Position numbers and translations under genes: made by a program. From positions 1-7,416 of the forward strand of contig JBGPGE010000163.1 of the NCBI GenBank assembly GCA_041483675.1: a stretch of 7,416 nucleotides of DNA, in the 5' to 3' direction. This document shows positions 1-5,774 of this stretch, in pieces. Source of the DNA: 2-12-FULL-60-19 sp041483675 (GTDB lineage: Bacteria; Desulfobacterota; Binatia; UBA9968). Under the pieces are notes generated by a model. The model did no database searches. It saw only the letters and a list, made by a program, of their open reading frames with translations, and had not been told where the DNA came from. Positions within the stretch are counted from its first letter, which is position 1. Each line of letters starts with the position of its first letter.

Positions 1-428
1 ACTTCGGTGTCAAGATCAAGCTCAACGCCCAGCGGGACGTGCTCGAAGGGAAGCGTGTCGTGGTGGTGGACGATTCGATCGTGCGCGGCACGACCAGCCG
101 CAAAATTATCCGTATGCTGCGCGACGCGGGGGCCAAGGAAGTGCACATGCGCATCAGCTCGCCGCCGACGATCAGCCCGTGCTACTACGGCATCGACACG
201 CCGACTCGCGCGGAGCTGATCGCTTCATCGAGCTCCGTGGAAGAGATCCGCAAGTTCATCGAGGCGGATAGCCTGGCCTATCTGAGTCACGAGGGAATGT
301 ACATTTTCGTCAAGGGGAAGACCGAAGGCTTCTGCGACGCCTGCTTCAGCGGTAATTACCCCGTCCATTTCGAGGACGAAGGCCACACTCGCCAACTCCA
401 TCTTTTCGACGCGCTACAGCAAAGATAA
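1..428 (+). CDS. purF: Amidophosphoribosyltransferase (PurF), C-terminal part, cut by window start
   Basis: This is the 3' end of glutamine PRPP amidotransferase, the enzyme that makes 5-phosphoribosylamine from PRPP and glutamine in the first committed step of purine synthesis in the cytoplasm. The reading frame is open from base 3 and ends with TAA at 426-428, giving about 141 residues of a protein usually ~450-500 long. The PRPP-binding loop VVVVDDSIVRGTT lies near the start, followed by SRKIIRMLRDAGAKEVH and SSPPTISPCYYGIDTP. The Cys of PCYYG and the CDAC pair in FCDACFSGNYPV match three of the four 4Fe-4S ligands of the Bacillus-type enzyme; the fourth and the N-terminal glutaminase domain lie outside the window. 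The GTG at 39-41 is an internal Val codon, not a start. The gene converges on the SWIB gene. Confidence 0.96.
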   Translation, partial: FGVKIKLNAQRDVLEGKRVVVVDDSIVRGTTSRKIIRMLRDAGAKEVHMRISSPPTISPCYYGIDTPTRAELIASSSSVEEIRKFIEADSLAYLSHEGMYIFVKGKTEGFCDACFSGNYPVHFEDEGHTRQLHLFDALQQR

Positions 429-556
429 GCCCCATGGCCGCCGATAAGGGGCGCTTGCCGCGTTGTCGCTTCGGGCTCGCATCCTCCGTACTGGTTACGT
501 ACGCTCCGGCGCGAACCCTCGCTCCCTGTCGTCGCGACGCGACGAATCTCAAATCG

Positions 557-606
557 CAGATTTCAGATCTCAGATATTTGAGATCTGAGATTTGTCATCT
601 GAAATC
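557..606. repeat. AT-rich intergenic dyad with alternative pairing arms
   Basis: Bases 557-572 pair with 579-594 as a 16-bp stem with two G-U wobbles and a 6-base loop (GATATT). The inner nine pairs (CAGATCTCA/TGAGATCTG) are perfect. A third segment, ATCTGAAATC at 597-606, is a perfect reverse complement of 559-568 and competes for the same left arm. There is no T-run after it, so a classical terminator is unlikely. Repeats of this GATTT/AAATC character are often dispersed between genes in environmental genomes, but the copy number here is unknown. Confidence 0.65.
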
Positions 607-728
607 CCGAAGGGCATACCTGCCGCCTTCTCGACGGCCAAGGTTTTCAAGCTTTCACGACCTGATTGACGGATTATGGCATGACCCACCGCTTGGGGCG
701 AAGTTATTTTAGGGAATAGCGGACAAAC

Positions 729-769
729 AGCGGCCAAGGCGAACGGACGCGCCGCTCGCCTTGACCGCT
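729..769 (-). terminator. Terminator-like hairpin downstream of the SWIB gene
   Basis: Arms AGCGGCCAAGGCGA (729-742) and TCGCCTTGACCGCT (756-769) form a 14-bp stem. The single C/A mismatch on the + strand becomes a G-U pair in RNA read from the - strand, so the structure fits best as the 3' end of the SWIB transcript, whose stop codon is about 35 bases before it. The loop can form a further CGG/CCG pairing. The tract that follows on the - strand (GTTTGTCC) is only modestly U-rich, so termination efficiency is uncertain. Confidence 0.55.
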
Positions 770-804
770 CAAAGTCTGAGAGAGGGGTTTACTGAAGAGC
801 CAGG

Positions 805-1068
805 TTATTTCAGATGCTTGCTGACCAGCTTGGTCATCTCAAACATCGTGACCTGCTTCTTGCCGCCGAAAACAATTTTCAGCTTGTCGTCGGCATTAAT
901 CATAGTCCTCTTCTTCTTGTCCTGTAGCCCGTTGCGCTTGATGTAGGCCCAGAGCTTCTTCGTCACCTGGGTGCGCGGAAGGGCTGCGGTCCCAACCACG
1001 GCCCCTAAGGCCGCGCTCGGGTTCATGGGCTTCATGAATGCAGCACTGGGTTTGCGTTTTCCCGCCAT
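805..1068 (-). CDS. Small SWIB/MDM2-domain protein
   Basis: This is an 87-residue, Lys-rich protein that is almost entirely a SWIB domain (about residues 14-87). Recognisable family segments are PRTQVTKKLWAYIK, the NGLQDKKKRTMINADDKL stretch, and VFGGKKQVTMFEMTKLVSKHL at the C-terminus. SWIB domains are small helical folds known from eukaryotic SWI/SNF chromatin remodellers and MDM2. Stand-alone bacterial versions exist (Chlamydia and several soil lineages), and a chromatin or nucleic-acid role is suspected but not established. The basic N-terminal tail is compatible with DNA or RNA binding. The ATG start is firm: AAGGAGGAGA lies at 1071-1080, two bases before it. The gene begins ~37 bases after the frame-corrected end of hyuB copy 1, so it may be co-transcribed. 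Its strong ribosome site, unlike the hyuB genes, suggests it is expressed on its own terms. Confidence 0.93.
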   Translation of the reverse strand: MAGKRKPSAAFMKPMNPSAALGAVVGTAALPRTQVTKKLWAYIKRNGLQDKKKRTMINADDKLKIVFGGKKQVTMFEMTKLVSKHLK

Positions 1069-1070
1069 TG

Positions 1071-1080
1071 TCTCCTCCTT
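1071..1080 (-). promoter_or_regulatory. Strong Shine-Dalgarno of the SWIB gene
   Basis: On the - strand the sequence reads AAGGAGGAGACA directly before ATG, a near-perfect match to the anti-Shine-Dalgarno sequence at normal spacing. It fixes the start at base 1068. Confidence 0.85.
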
Positions 1081-1127
1081 CGAGAGATGAATTTACTATG
1101 GGGACTTATACCAAAGCGGAATCTTTT

Positions 1128-2870
1128 TTACCAGCTTTTTCTTTGGTTTTTCTGAGGGTGTTGGACTCCTCGATATCCACCCCCCCATTCGCCGTCGCCC
1201 GGGGCGAAAACCGCCCCGTAGTCGAGCCTCGCACTCTCGGGCGAGACATAGCCCTGCCGGACATCTTCAAGGACGTTCTCCAGGGGGCGGTCAAGAGGCT
1301 CGCCGAGTCCGCCGCCACCGGGCCTCTCCACGCGCAGCAGATCTCCCTTCCTCAGCACATAGTCCCCGAAGCGGGAGGGGAGTCTTTTTTCCTCGGACGT
1401 GCCGGGATTGATGACGCAGGCGCCTCTCCCTCCCTCGCTCCCGCCCTCAGTGCCCCAAGGCGCGATCAGGTGTTTATCCGTCCGCATCGAAAATCGCACC
1501 TCGTCTTCGAGAATACGGTATTCCCTAACAAAGCCGAGGCCGCCGCGCCACCTGCCGGGGCCGCCGGAATCGGGCAGGATCTCGAAGCGCTCGACGCGCG
1601 TGGGAAATTCGGATTCGATGATCTCCACCGGAGCGGTCTTGCAGTTGCTCAGGTGGAACGCGGTGGCCGTCACTCCATCCTTGCCCCAGCGGGCGCCGGC
1701 GCCGCCGCTGAAGATCTCATAGTGGACGTAGGCCCGCCCGTCTCGGCCGCCTTGGCCCCCCAGGACCAGGGCCGCGCTCCCCGAGCCGCCGGCGATTCTC
1801 TTCTCCGGGACAAAGCGCCCCATCGCGCGGAAGATCGCCTCCACGACCGTCAACGCCGTCGGCATATAGGTGTTCACCGCGCCGGGAAATCGCGGGTCGA
1901 GTACGCTGCCCTCGCGGAAGGTCGCTTCGACTACGGAGGCCAGCCCCTGATTCACGGGGAGAAACGGATCGACCAGGGCCATCAGCGAATAGGCGCAGCA
2001 GGCGCGGACCAGGGGAGGGCGGATATTCGCCGGACCTTTGGTTTGATCGCTGCTTTCCCTGAAATCGAAATGGATATTCCCACCCTGTTTGTCCACTTTT
2101 ACATGGATACGAATCGGCCGGTCGAGGTCGATGCCGTCGTGATCGACGAAGCTCTCGCCCTCGGAGCGGCCATCCGGCCACGAGGCGATCGCCTGGCGGA
2201 CTCTCGCCTCGGTATAGGCGGAGAGGAGGCGCGTGGCTTCGAGAATGGTCTCTTTCCCGTAGCGCTCCATCAGTTCGGCGACCCGTCTCTCTCCCAGGCG
2301 GTTTGCGCCCAGCTGGCCGCGGATGTCGCCGATGACCAGCGCGGGCGTGCGGCTGTTGGCGGCGATGACCGCTTCGATCTCCGTCACCGGCCGGTTGCGC
2401 GAGGCTAACTTCACCGGGGGGAGATGGAGTCCTTCCTGGTAGATCTCGCGCGCCTGGCCCGAGCCGCTGCCGGGGACGGTGCCGCCGATGTCGCTCTTGT
2501 GGGCCATATCGGCGGCAAAACCGACCCACTCGCCCCGGTAAAAGATCGGCGTCAGCACCGCCATGTCCGGCGCGTGCGGGCTTCCGCCTAGATAGGGATG
2601 GTTGGTGATGAAGGCGTCGCCTTCGTTGATCTCGGACGGTTGATAATGATTGAGCACTCCCTGGGCGCAGGCGGGGAAGGCGCCCATGTGAAGCGGCAGG
2701 ACGACGTGCTGGGCGACGACTTCACCCCGGCAGTTGAGAATCGCGCAGCTGGCGTCCTGGGATTCACGGATGATGGTGGAGAAGCCGGTGCGGAAGAGGG
2801 AGTTCTGCATCTCCTGGACGATGCCGGCTAATCTAGCTTGGATAACTTGCAATGTGATCGGATCGATCAT
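1128..2870 (-). CDS. hyuB: Hydantoinase/5-oxoprolinase subunit B, copy 1, with frameshifted C-terminus
   Basis: This is a Hydantoinase_B family protein (relatives: HyuB, the B half of 5-oxoprolinase, the acetone carboxylase alpha subunit), the partner of HyuA in an ATP-dependent cytoplasmic enzyme opening cyclic amides or acting on related substrates. It is 580 residues as read. I start it at the ATG giving MIDPITLQVIQARL, the usual family beginning; a TTG at 2921 would add only residues encoded by the leader repeat. Family blocks are ITNHPYLGGSPHAPDMAV (about 88-105), AHKSDIGG (123-130), QTKGPANIRP, and PGGGGLG near the end. His99, Asp102 and His124 have the HxxD-x21-H spacing recalled for the metal site of acetone carboxylase. 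After GDGEW the frame shifts at seven C (1180-1186). Removing one base restores GVDIEESNTLRK and a stop at 1106-1108, for 587 residues, and this aligns with copy 2. The gene lies after the substrate-binding-protein gene, behind a leader identical to that of copy 2. No Shine-Dalgarno is visible. Confidence 0.93.
   Translation of the reverse strand: MIDPITLQVIQARLAGIVQEMQNSLFRTGFSTIIRESQDASCAILNCRGEVVAQHVVLPLHMGAFPACAQGVLNHYQPSEINEGDAFITNHPYLGGSPHAPDMAVLTPIFYRGEWVGFAADMAHKSDIGGTVPGSGSGQAREIYQEGLHLPPVKLASRNRPVTEIEAVIAANSRTPALVIGDIRGQLGANRLGERRVAELMERYGKETILEATRLLSAYTEARVRQAIASWPDGRSEGESFVDHDGIDLDRPIRIHVKVDKQGGNIHFDFRESSDQTKGPANIRPPLVRACCAYSLMALVDPFLPVNQGLASVVEATFREGSVLDPRFPGAVNTYMPTALTVVEAIFRAMGRFVPEKRIAGGSGSAALVLGGQGGRDGRAYVHYEIFSGGAGARWGKDGVTATAFHLSNCKTAPVEIIESEFPTRVERFEILPDSGGPGRWRGGLGFVREYRILEDEVRFSMRTDKHLIAPWGTEGGSEGGRGACVINPGTSEEKRLPSRFGDYVLRKGDLLRVERPGGGGLGEPLDRPLENVLEDVRQGYVSPESARLDYGAVFAPGDGEWGGGYRGVQHPQKNQRKSW
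1180..1186 (-). other. Seven-C homopolymer where the hyuB copy 1 frame shifts
   Basis: On the coding strand this is a run of seven G inside GAATGGGGGGGTGGAT. The frame as given reads EWGGGYRGVQ and stops at 1128. With six G it reads EWGVDIEESNTLRK and stops at 1106. The second version aligns with GNFIIDEKRTREARK in hyuB copy 2, sharing the Asp position and the RK near the end. The cause may be a sequencing error, a real indel, or slippage. Confidence 0.75.
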
Positions 2871-2976
2871 AAGGCAAAAGTTAAAAGTAAAAAGGCAAAA
2901 GTTAAGATTCAAGAACTCCAAATCTCAAAACTCAGTCATTCCGAACTTTTTCCTTTTACCTTTTTACTTTTTACTT
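2842..2976. repeat. 135-bp perfect direct repeat, copy A (leader and start of hyuB copy 1)
   Basis: This segment is identical base for base to 5640-5774, at an offset of 2798 bases. It covers the first nine codons or so of hyuB and the whole AT-rich upstream leader, and stops shortly before the end of the substrate-binding-protein gene. Similarity continues leftward into hyuB to about base 2420 at a lower level. The leader is clearly richer in A+T than the genes around it. Confidence 0.97.
2883..2971 (-). repeat. Inverted repeat in the leader of hyuB copy 1
   Basis: Bases 2883-2901 pair with 2953-2971 as a 19-bp A/T-rich stem around a 51-base loop. The single mismatch on the + strand (C/A) becomes a G-U pair in the - strand transcript, so the fold is complete in the mRNA of hyuB. 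The 13-base word AAGGCAAAAGTTA occurs at 2871-2883 and again at 2892-2904. The mRNA segment next to the ATG can therefore compete for the same partner. Whether this is regulation or merely an intergenic repeat is not decided by the sequence. Confidence 0.7.
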
Positions 2977-2986
2977 CGCGACACGC

Positions 2987-3871
2987 TCACAACGCTTCGA
3001 AGTAGCGGCTATCGATATAGCGCCTCGCCGGCGGCAGCGGTCGTGGAAGCCGGCCGCTCTCCGCCAGGAGATCGAGCATGGTTGCCACGCCCTCGTGCGT
3101 GGGTTCGAGGCTCGGCGGGGAGGGGAGTTCAAGATAGAGTTCGTATGTCCGCTCCGCCTGTGTCGGCGCGGTGTCCGTGGCGCGACTCAAAACCTCTACG
3201 GCCTTGGCGCGGTTGGCCGGATCGGCGAGCCACTCCCAGGCTTTCTTCAAGGCTTTCAAGAAGGCGACAAAGTGTTCATCCATCGGTTCTGATTTTCGCA
3301 CGACACAGACCGTGAAGGGATAAGTTGGCACGGCTTCGACGGACGACGCGATGCCGCAGAATCCTGCCTCTTCCAGCAGAAAGTCGAAAGGCTGCGTCAC
3401 CATCGTCGCGGAGATCGACCCCTGCTTCAACTTCTCACATCTCTCCGGCGGCGGCCCGGCGGCGACCAGCTCGTAAGACTCAGGCTTAAGGCCGTTCCGG
3501 TGCAAAAGCCATCTTAGGACCAACGCCTCCGCGGAGCGGCCGTCGTTGACGCCGATCTTTTTGCCTTCGAGCTGCCCGCAATGGCGGATGTCGGCGTGAG
3601 CCAGAAGGCGATACTGCGGCCGGTCGTTAGTGTTGGCGATAATCGTCAGCGGCGCGCCCTTCACCATCTCCAGCAGCGCGACGTCGGGGATGACGTTGAT
3701 AATGTCGAGTTGTCCATTGATCAGCGCGGCGACGGGGTCGGGTGGGCGGGTGAAGATGTTGCGCTCCACGGTGAGATTCTCCGCGGCGAAGAGACCGAGC
3801 GTCTCGGCCACGAAGAAGGGCCAGTTCATGGCGCTCAACTGCACCTGGCCGTAGCGGAGGTTGGTCGGCAT
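2987..3871 (-). CDS. NMT1/THI5-like ABC-type substrate-binding protein without signal peptide
   Basis: This is a ~294-residue protein of the NMT1/SsuA/TauA-like periplasmic-binding fold, usually the binding component of ABC importers for sulfonates, nitrate, pyrimidine precursors or aromatic acids. The sequence enters the fold at once: LRYGQVQLSAMNWPFFVAE, then LGLFAAENLTVE, AALINGQLDIINVIPD, LEGKKIGVNDGRSAEALV and VTQPFDFLLEEAGF, which is the two-lobe pattern of the family. No signal peptide, lipobox or membrane segment is seen, and no permease or ATPase gene is in the window, so it may be cytoplasmic or rely on a transporter elsewhere. I prefer the ATG at 3871; an ATG at 3913 would add 14 residues but sits in the centre of a 34-bp palindrome. 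A GGGG a few bases before 3913 leaves that start possible. It lies between the two hyuB genes, 51 bases after the stop of copy 2. It may sense or bind the substrate of the HyuAB enzyme (inference). Confidence 0.85.
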   Translation of the reverse strand: MPTNLRYGQVQLSAMNWPFFVAETLGLFAAENLTVERNIFTRPPDPVAALINGQLDIINVIPDVALLEMVKGAPLTIIANTNDRPQYRLLAHADIRHCGQLEGKKIGVNDGRSAEALVLRWLLHRNGLKPESYELVAAGPPPERCEKLKQGSISATMVTQPFDFLLEEAGFCGIASSVEAVPTYPFTVCVVRKSEPMDEHFVAFLKALKKAWEWLADPANRAKAVEVLSRATDTAPTQAERTYELYLELPSPPSLEPTHEGVATMLDLLAESGRLPRPLPPARRYIDSRYFEAL

Positions 3872-3895
3872 ACGTTGGCTCAGTCGTAGCAGTGG

Positions 3896-3929
3896 GCGGT
3901 AGGGGCACGGCATGCCGTGCCCCTACCGC
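3896..3929. repeat. Perfect 34-bp palindrome at the hyuB copy 2 / binding-protein junction
   Basis: Bases 3896-3912 are the exact reverse complement of 3913-3929, centred on GCATGC; the core word is TAGGGGCACGGCA with its mirror. Imperfect symmetry continues outward (GCAGT-like words on both sides). The element contains the TAG stop of hyuB copy 2 (3923-3925) and an ATG at its centre that could start the next gene. Palindromes with this core recur between genes in many bacterial genomes, to my recollection. No T-tract follows, so I do not call it a terminator. Confidence 0.9.
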
Positions 3930-5668
3930 ATACTGCCTACTGCTGTTTTTCGCGCTTCCCTCGTGCGCTTCTCATCAATAATAAAATTGCCGTTGACCGT
4001 GTCTATCGCCACTCTGTACACTTCCCTGGCTTTTTCCAGGGAGACATAGCCGTTCCGTACGTCGCGCAGCACGCTTTCGGGATCGCGTTCGAGTGCGTTG
4101 CCCAGGCCGCCGCCGCCGGGTGTTTCGAGGCGCACCACGTCTCCCGGCTGGAGCAGGTGATCCGAGTAGCGCGAGGGAATGATCTTTTCTTTCGTCGTGT
4201 TCGGGTTGAGCGCGCATCTGCCCGTTCTCCCGCCAAGACCGCCTTCGAGTCCCTTCGGCGCAATCGTGTGCTTCGTTGAACGCAACGAAAAACGCGCCTC
4301 TTGATCGAGCATTTCGTACTCCCGCACGAAGCCGAGACCGCCGCGAAATTTTCCCGCGCCGCCGGAATCGGGGATCAGCTCGAAGCGCCGGATGCGGGTG
4401 GAAAATTCCGATTCGATAATCTCCACCGGCGCGATGCGCGCGTTGGACTGATTGACGTTGGTTCCCGACACTCCGTCCTTGCCGCTGCGGCCTCCGGAGC
4501 CGCCGCCAAAGATCTCGTACTGCACGTAGCCGCGACCGGTCTTGTTGCTTCGGCCGCCGATGATGATCGAGCGGCTGCTGCAGCCGTCGGCGACTTTTTT
4601 GTGCGGCGCGATTTGGCTCACGGCTTCAAAGAGCGCCTCCACCAGAGCATGCACCGTCGGGTTGTACGTGTTGACCGGCGCGGGGAAATAGGGATGGACC
4701 ACGCTGCCTTCCCGCACTTCGATTTCGACGACGCGGGCCAGGCCGTTGTTGATATTTAGCGCGGGGTCCACAAGCGCAGTCAAGCAATAGGAGCAGGCGG
4801 CGCGGACGACGGTAGGCCGGATATTGGCCGGTCCTTTGGTCTGTTCGGCGGAGCCGGTGAAATCGAACAGCAGGCGGTCACCCGTTTTCTCGACCTTCAC
4901 GTGAATACGCACGGGCTTGTCAAGCTCGATGCCGTCGCTGTCGACGAATCTCTCGCCCTCGCCGTCGCCGTCGGGCCAGGAAGCGATCTCGCGGCGGACT
5001 TTCGATTCCGTCAGGGCGAACAGCGATTCAAACGAGGCGAGCACGGTTTCGCAGCCATATTTTTCCATCAACTCCTGGAAGCGTCTCTCGCCGAGGCGGG
5101 CGGCGCCGACTTGCCCGCGCATGTCGCCGATCACCAGCTCAGGCGTGCGGCTGTTGGCGCCGATGATCGCTTCGATGTCGCGGCTCGGCTCGAAGCGTGC
5201 CACATACTTGATCGGCGGCAGGTGCAGTCCTTCCTGGAAGATCTCCCTGGCCTGGCTCCAGCAACTGCCGGGCACCGGCCCGCCGATGTCGCTTTTGTGA
5301 GCCATGTCGGCGGCGAAACCGACCCATTCGCGCCGGTAAAAGATCGGCGTCAGCACGGCCATATCCGGGGCATGCGGGCTGCCGCCTAGATAAGGATGGT
5401 TGGTAATGAAGGCGTCGCCTTCGTTGATCTCGGAAGGTTGATAGTGCCTGAGCACTCCCTGGGCGCAGGCGGGGAAGGCGCCCATGTGAAGCGGCAGGAC
5501 GACGTGCTGGGCGACGACTTCCCCTTTGGTATTTAAGATGGCGCAGCTGGCGTCCTGGGACTCGCGGATGATGGTGGAGAAGCCGGTGCGGAAGAGGGAA
5601 TTTTGCATCTCCTGGACGATGCCGGCCAGGCGGGCTTGAATAACTTGCAATGTGATCGGATCGATCAT
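3923..5668 (-). CDS. hyuB: Hydantoinase/5-oxoprolinase subunit B, copy 2
   Basis: This is a Hydantoinase_B family protein of 581 residues, full length and undisturbed. It probably forms a complex with the HyuA encoded just upstream, HyuA supplying ATP-dependent activation and HyuB the second half-reaction. It starts at the ATG of MIDPITLQVIQARL, as in copy 1. Blocks ITNHPYLGGSPHAPDMAV and AHKSDIGG keep His99, Asp102 and His124; QTKGPANIRP, SGKDGVSG, VEIIESEF and PGGGGLG follow. It is ~94% identical to copy 1 over residues 1-150 (nine differences counted) but ~64% over 151-250. Near residue 136 it has SCWS where copy 1 has SGSG, so the two may differ in specificity. The last residues (about TAVGSMR) and the stop are encoded by the flank of the 34-bp palindrome, so the original C-terminus may have been altered. 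The hyuA stop is ~100 bases upstream, with the AT-rich leader between, and no Shine-Dalgarno precedes the ATG. Confidence 0.94.
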   Translation of the reverse strand: MIDPITLQVIQARLAGIVQEMQNSLFRTGFSTIIRESQDASCAILNTKGEVVAQHVVLPLHMGAFPACAQGVLRHYQPSEINEGDAFITNHPYLGGSPHAPDMAVLTPIFYRREWVGFAADMAHKSDIGGPVPGSCWSQAREIFQEGLHLPPIKYVARFEPSRDIEAIIGANSRTPELVIGDMRGQVGAARLGERRFQELMEKYGCETVLASFESLFALTESKVRREIASWPDGDGEGERFVDSDGIELDKPVRIHVKVEKTGDRLLFDFTGSAEQTKGPANIRPTVVRAACSYCLTALVDPALNINNGLARVVEIEVREGSVVHPYFPAPVNTYNPTVHALVEALFEAVSQIAPHKKVADGCSSRSIIIGGRSNKTGRGYVQYEIFGGGSGGRSGKDGVSGTNVNQSNARIAPVEIIESEFSTRIRRFELIPDSGGAGKFRGGLGFVREYEMLDQEARFSLRSTKHTIAPKGLEGGLGGRTGRCALNPNTTKEKIIPSRYSDHLLQPGDVVRLETPGGGGLGNALERDPESVLRDVRNGYVSLEKAREVYRVAIDTVNGNFIIDEKRTREARKTAVGSMR

Positions 5669-5774
5669 AAGGCAAAAGTTAAAAGTAAAAAGGCAAAAGT
5701 TAAGATTCAAGAACTCCAAATCTCAAAACTCAGTCATTCCGAACTTTTTCCTTTTACCTTTTTACTTTTTACTT
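5640..5774. repeat. 135-bp perfect direct repeat, copy B (hyuA end, leader, start of hyuB copy 2)
   Basis: This segment is identical to 2842-2976. Here the repeat begins within the final Lys codon of hyuA and includes its TAA stop, then the whole leader and the first codons of hyuB copy 2. Because hyuA-hyuB is the usual gene order of the family, this copy is probably the original setting and the other the derived one (inference). Lower-level similarity continues to about base 5218. Confidence 0.97.
5681..5769 (-). repeat. Inverted repeat in the hyuA-hyuB copy 2 leader
   Basis: The same 19-bp A/T-rich stem as at 2883-2971, with arms 5681-5699 and 5751-5769. The first base of the stem in the transcript is the last base of the hyuA stop codon, so the hairpin fills almost the entire gap between hyuA and hyuB. 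It could shield mRNA ends, lower hyuB translation or attenuate transcription; none of this is shown by sequence alone. Confidence 0.7.

Larger units (their letters stand above)
429..804. other. Gene-free intergenic stretch between purF and the SWIB gene
   Basis: This 376-base gap separates two convergent genes. The short open frames in it (for example 434-712 on + and 346-552 on -) have no recognisable domain, are rich in Arg and Ser, and have no convincing ribosome site. The left half (about 440-545) is GC-rich and contains small dyads, such as the 10-bp palindrome CGTCGCGACG at 530-539 and a weak GCCCC/GGGGC pair at 429-452 just after purF. The middle holds the strong dyad at 557-594 and the right part the hairpin at 729-769, both listed separately. 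I see no RNA gene. Confidence 0.7.

Noticed and set aside
346..552. Short open frame on the - strand overlapping the end of purF
   Set aside because: Arg-rich translation of GC-rich intergenic sequence with no domain or ribosome site; it also overlaps coding sequence of purF.
434..712. 92-codon open frame on the + strand after purF
   Set aside because: It runs straight through the 557-594 dyad, has no homology that I recognise and no Shine-Dalgarno.
1038..2408. Long 456-codon open frame on the + strand
   Set aside because: It lies antisense to hyuB copy 1, shows no family motif, and is explained by the GC-rich codon pattern of the true gene on the other strand.
2871..2921. 17-residue N-terminal extension of both hyuB genes from a TTG start
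   Set aside because: The extra residues are encoded by the AT-rich leader repeat, are not family-like, and MIDPITLQV at the next ATG is the normal beginning of HyuB proteins.
2871..2976. CRISPR-like or tandem array in the AT-rich leader
   Set aside because: Only two short copies of one 13-base word and an inverted repeat are present; there are no regular spacers.
3896..3929. Intrinsic terminator for hyuB copy 2
   Set aside because: The stem is strong but has no proper loop and no following U-tract on the coding strand, and the gene that follows is in the same direction.
2842..5774. Composite mobile element bounded by the direct repeats
   Set aside because: No transposase, integrase or terminal inverted repeats are present; the repeats contain hyuB coding sequence, so duplication plus recombination explains them better.
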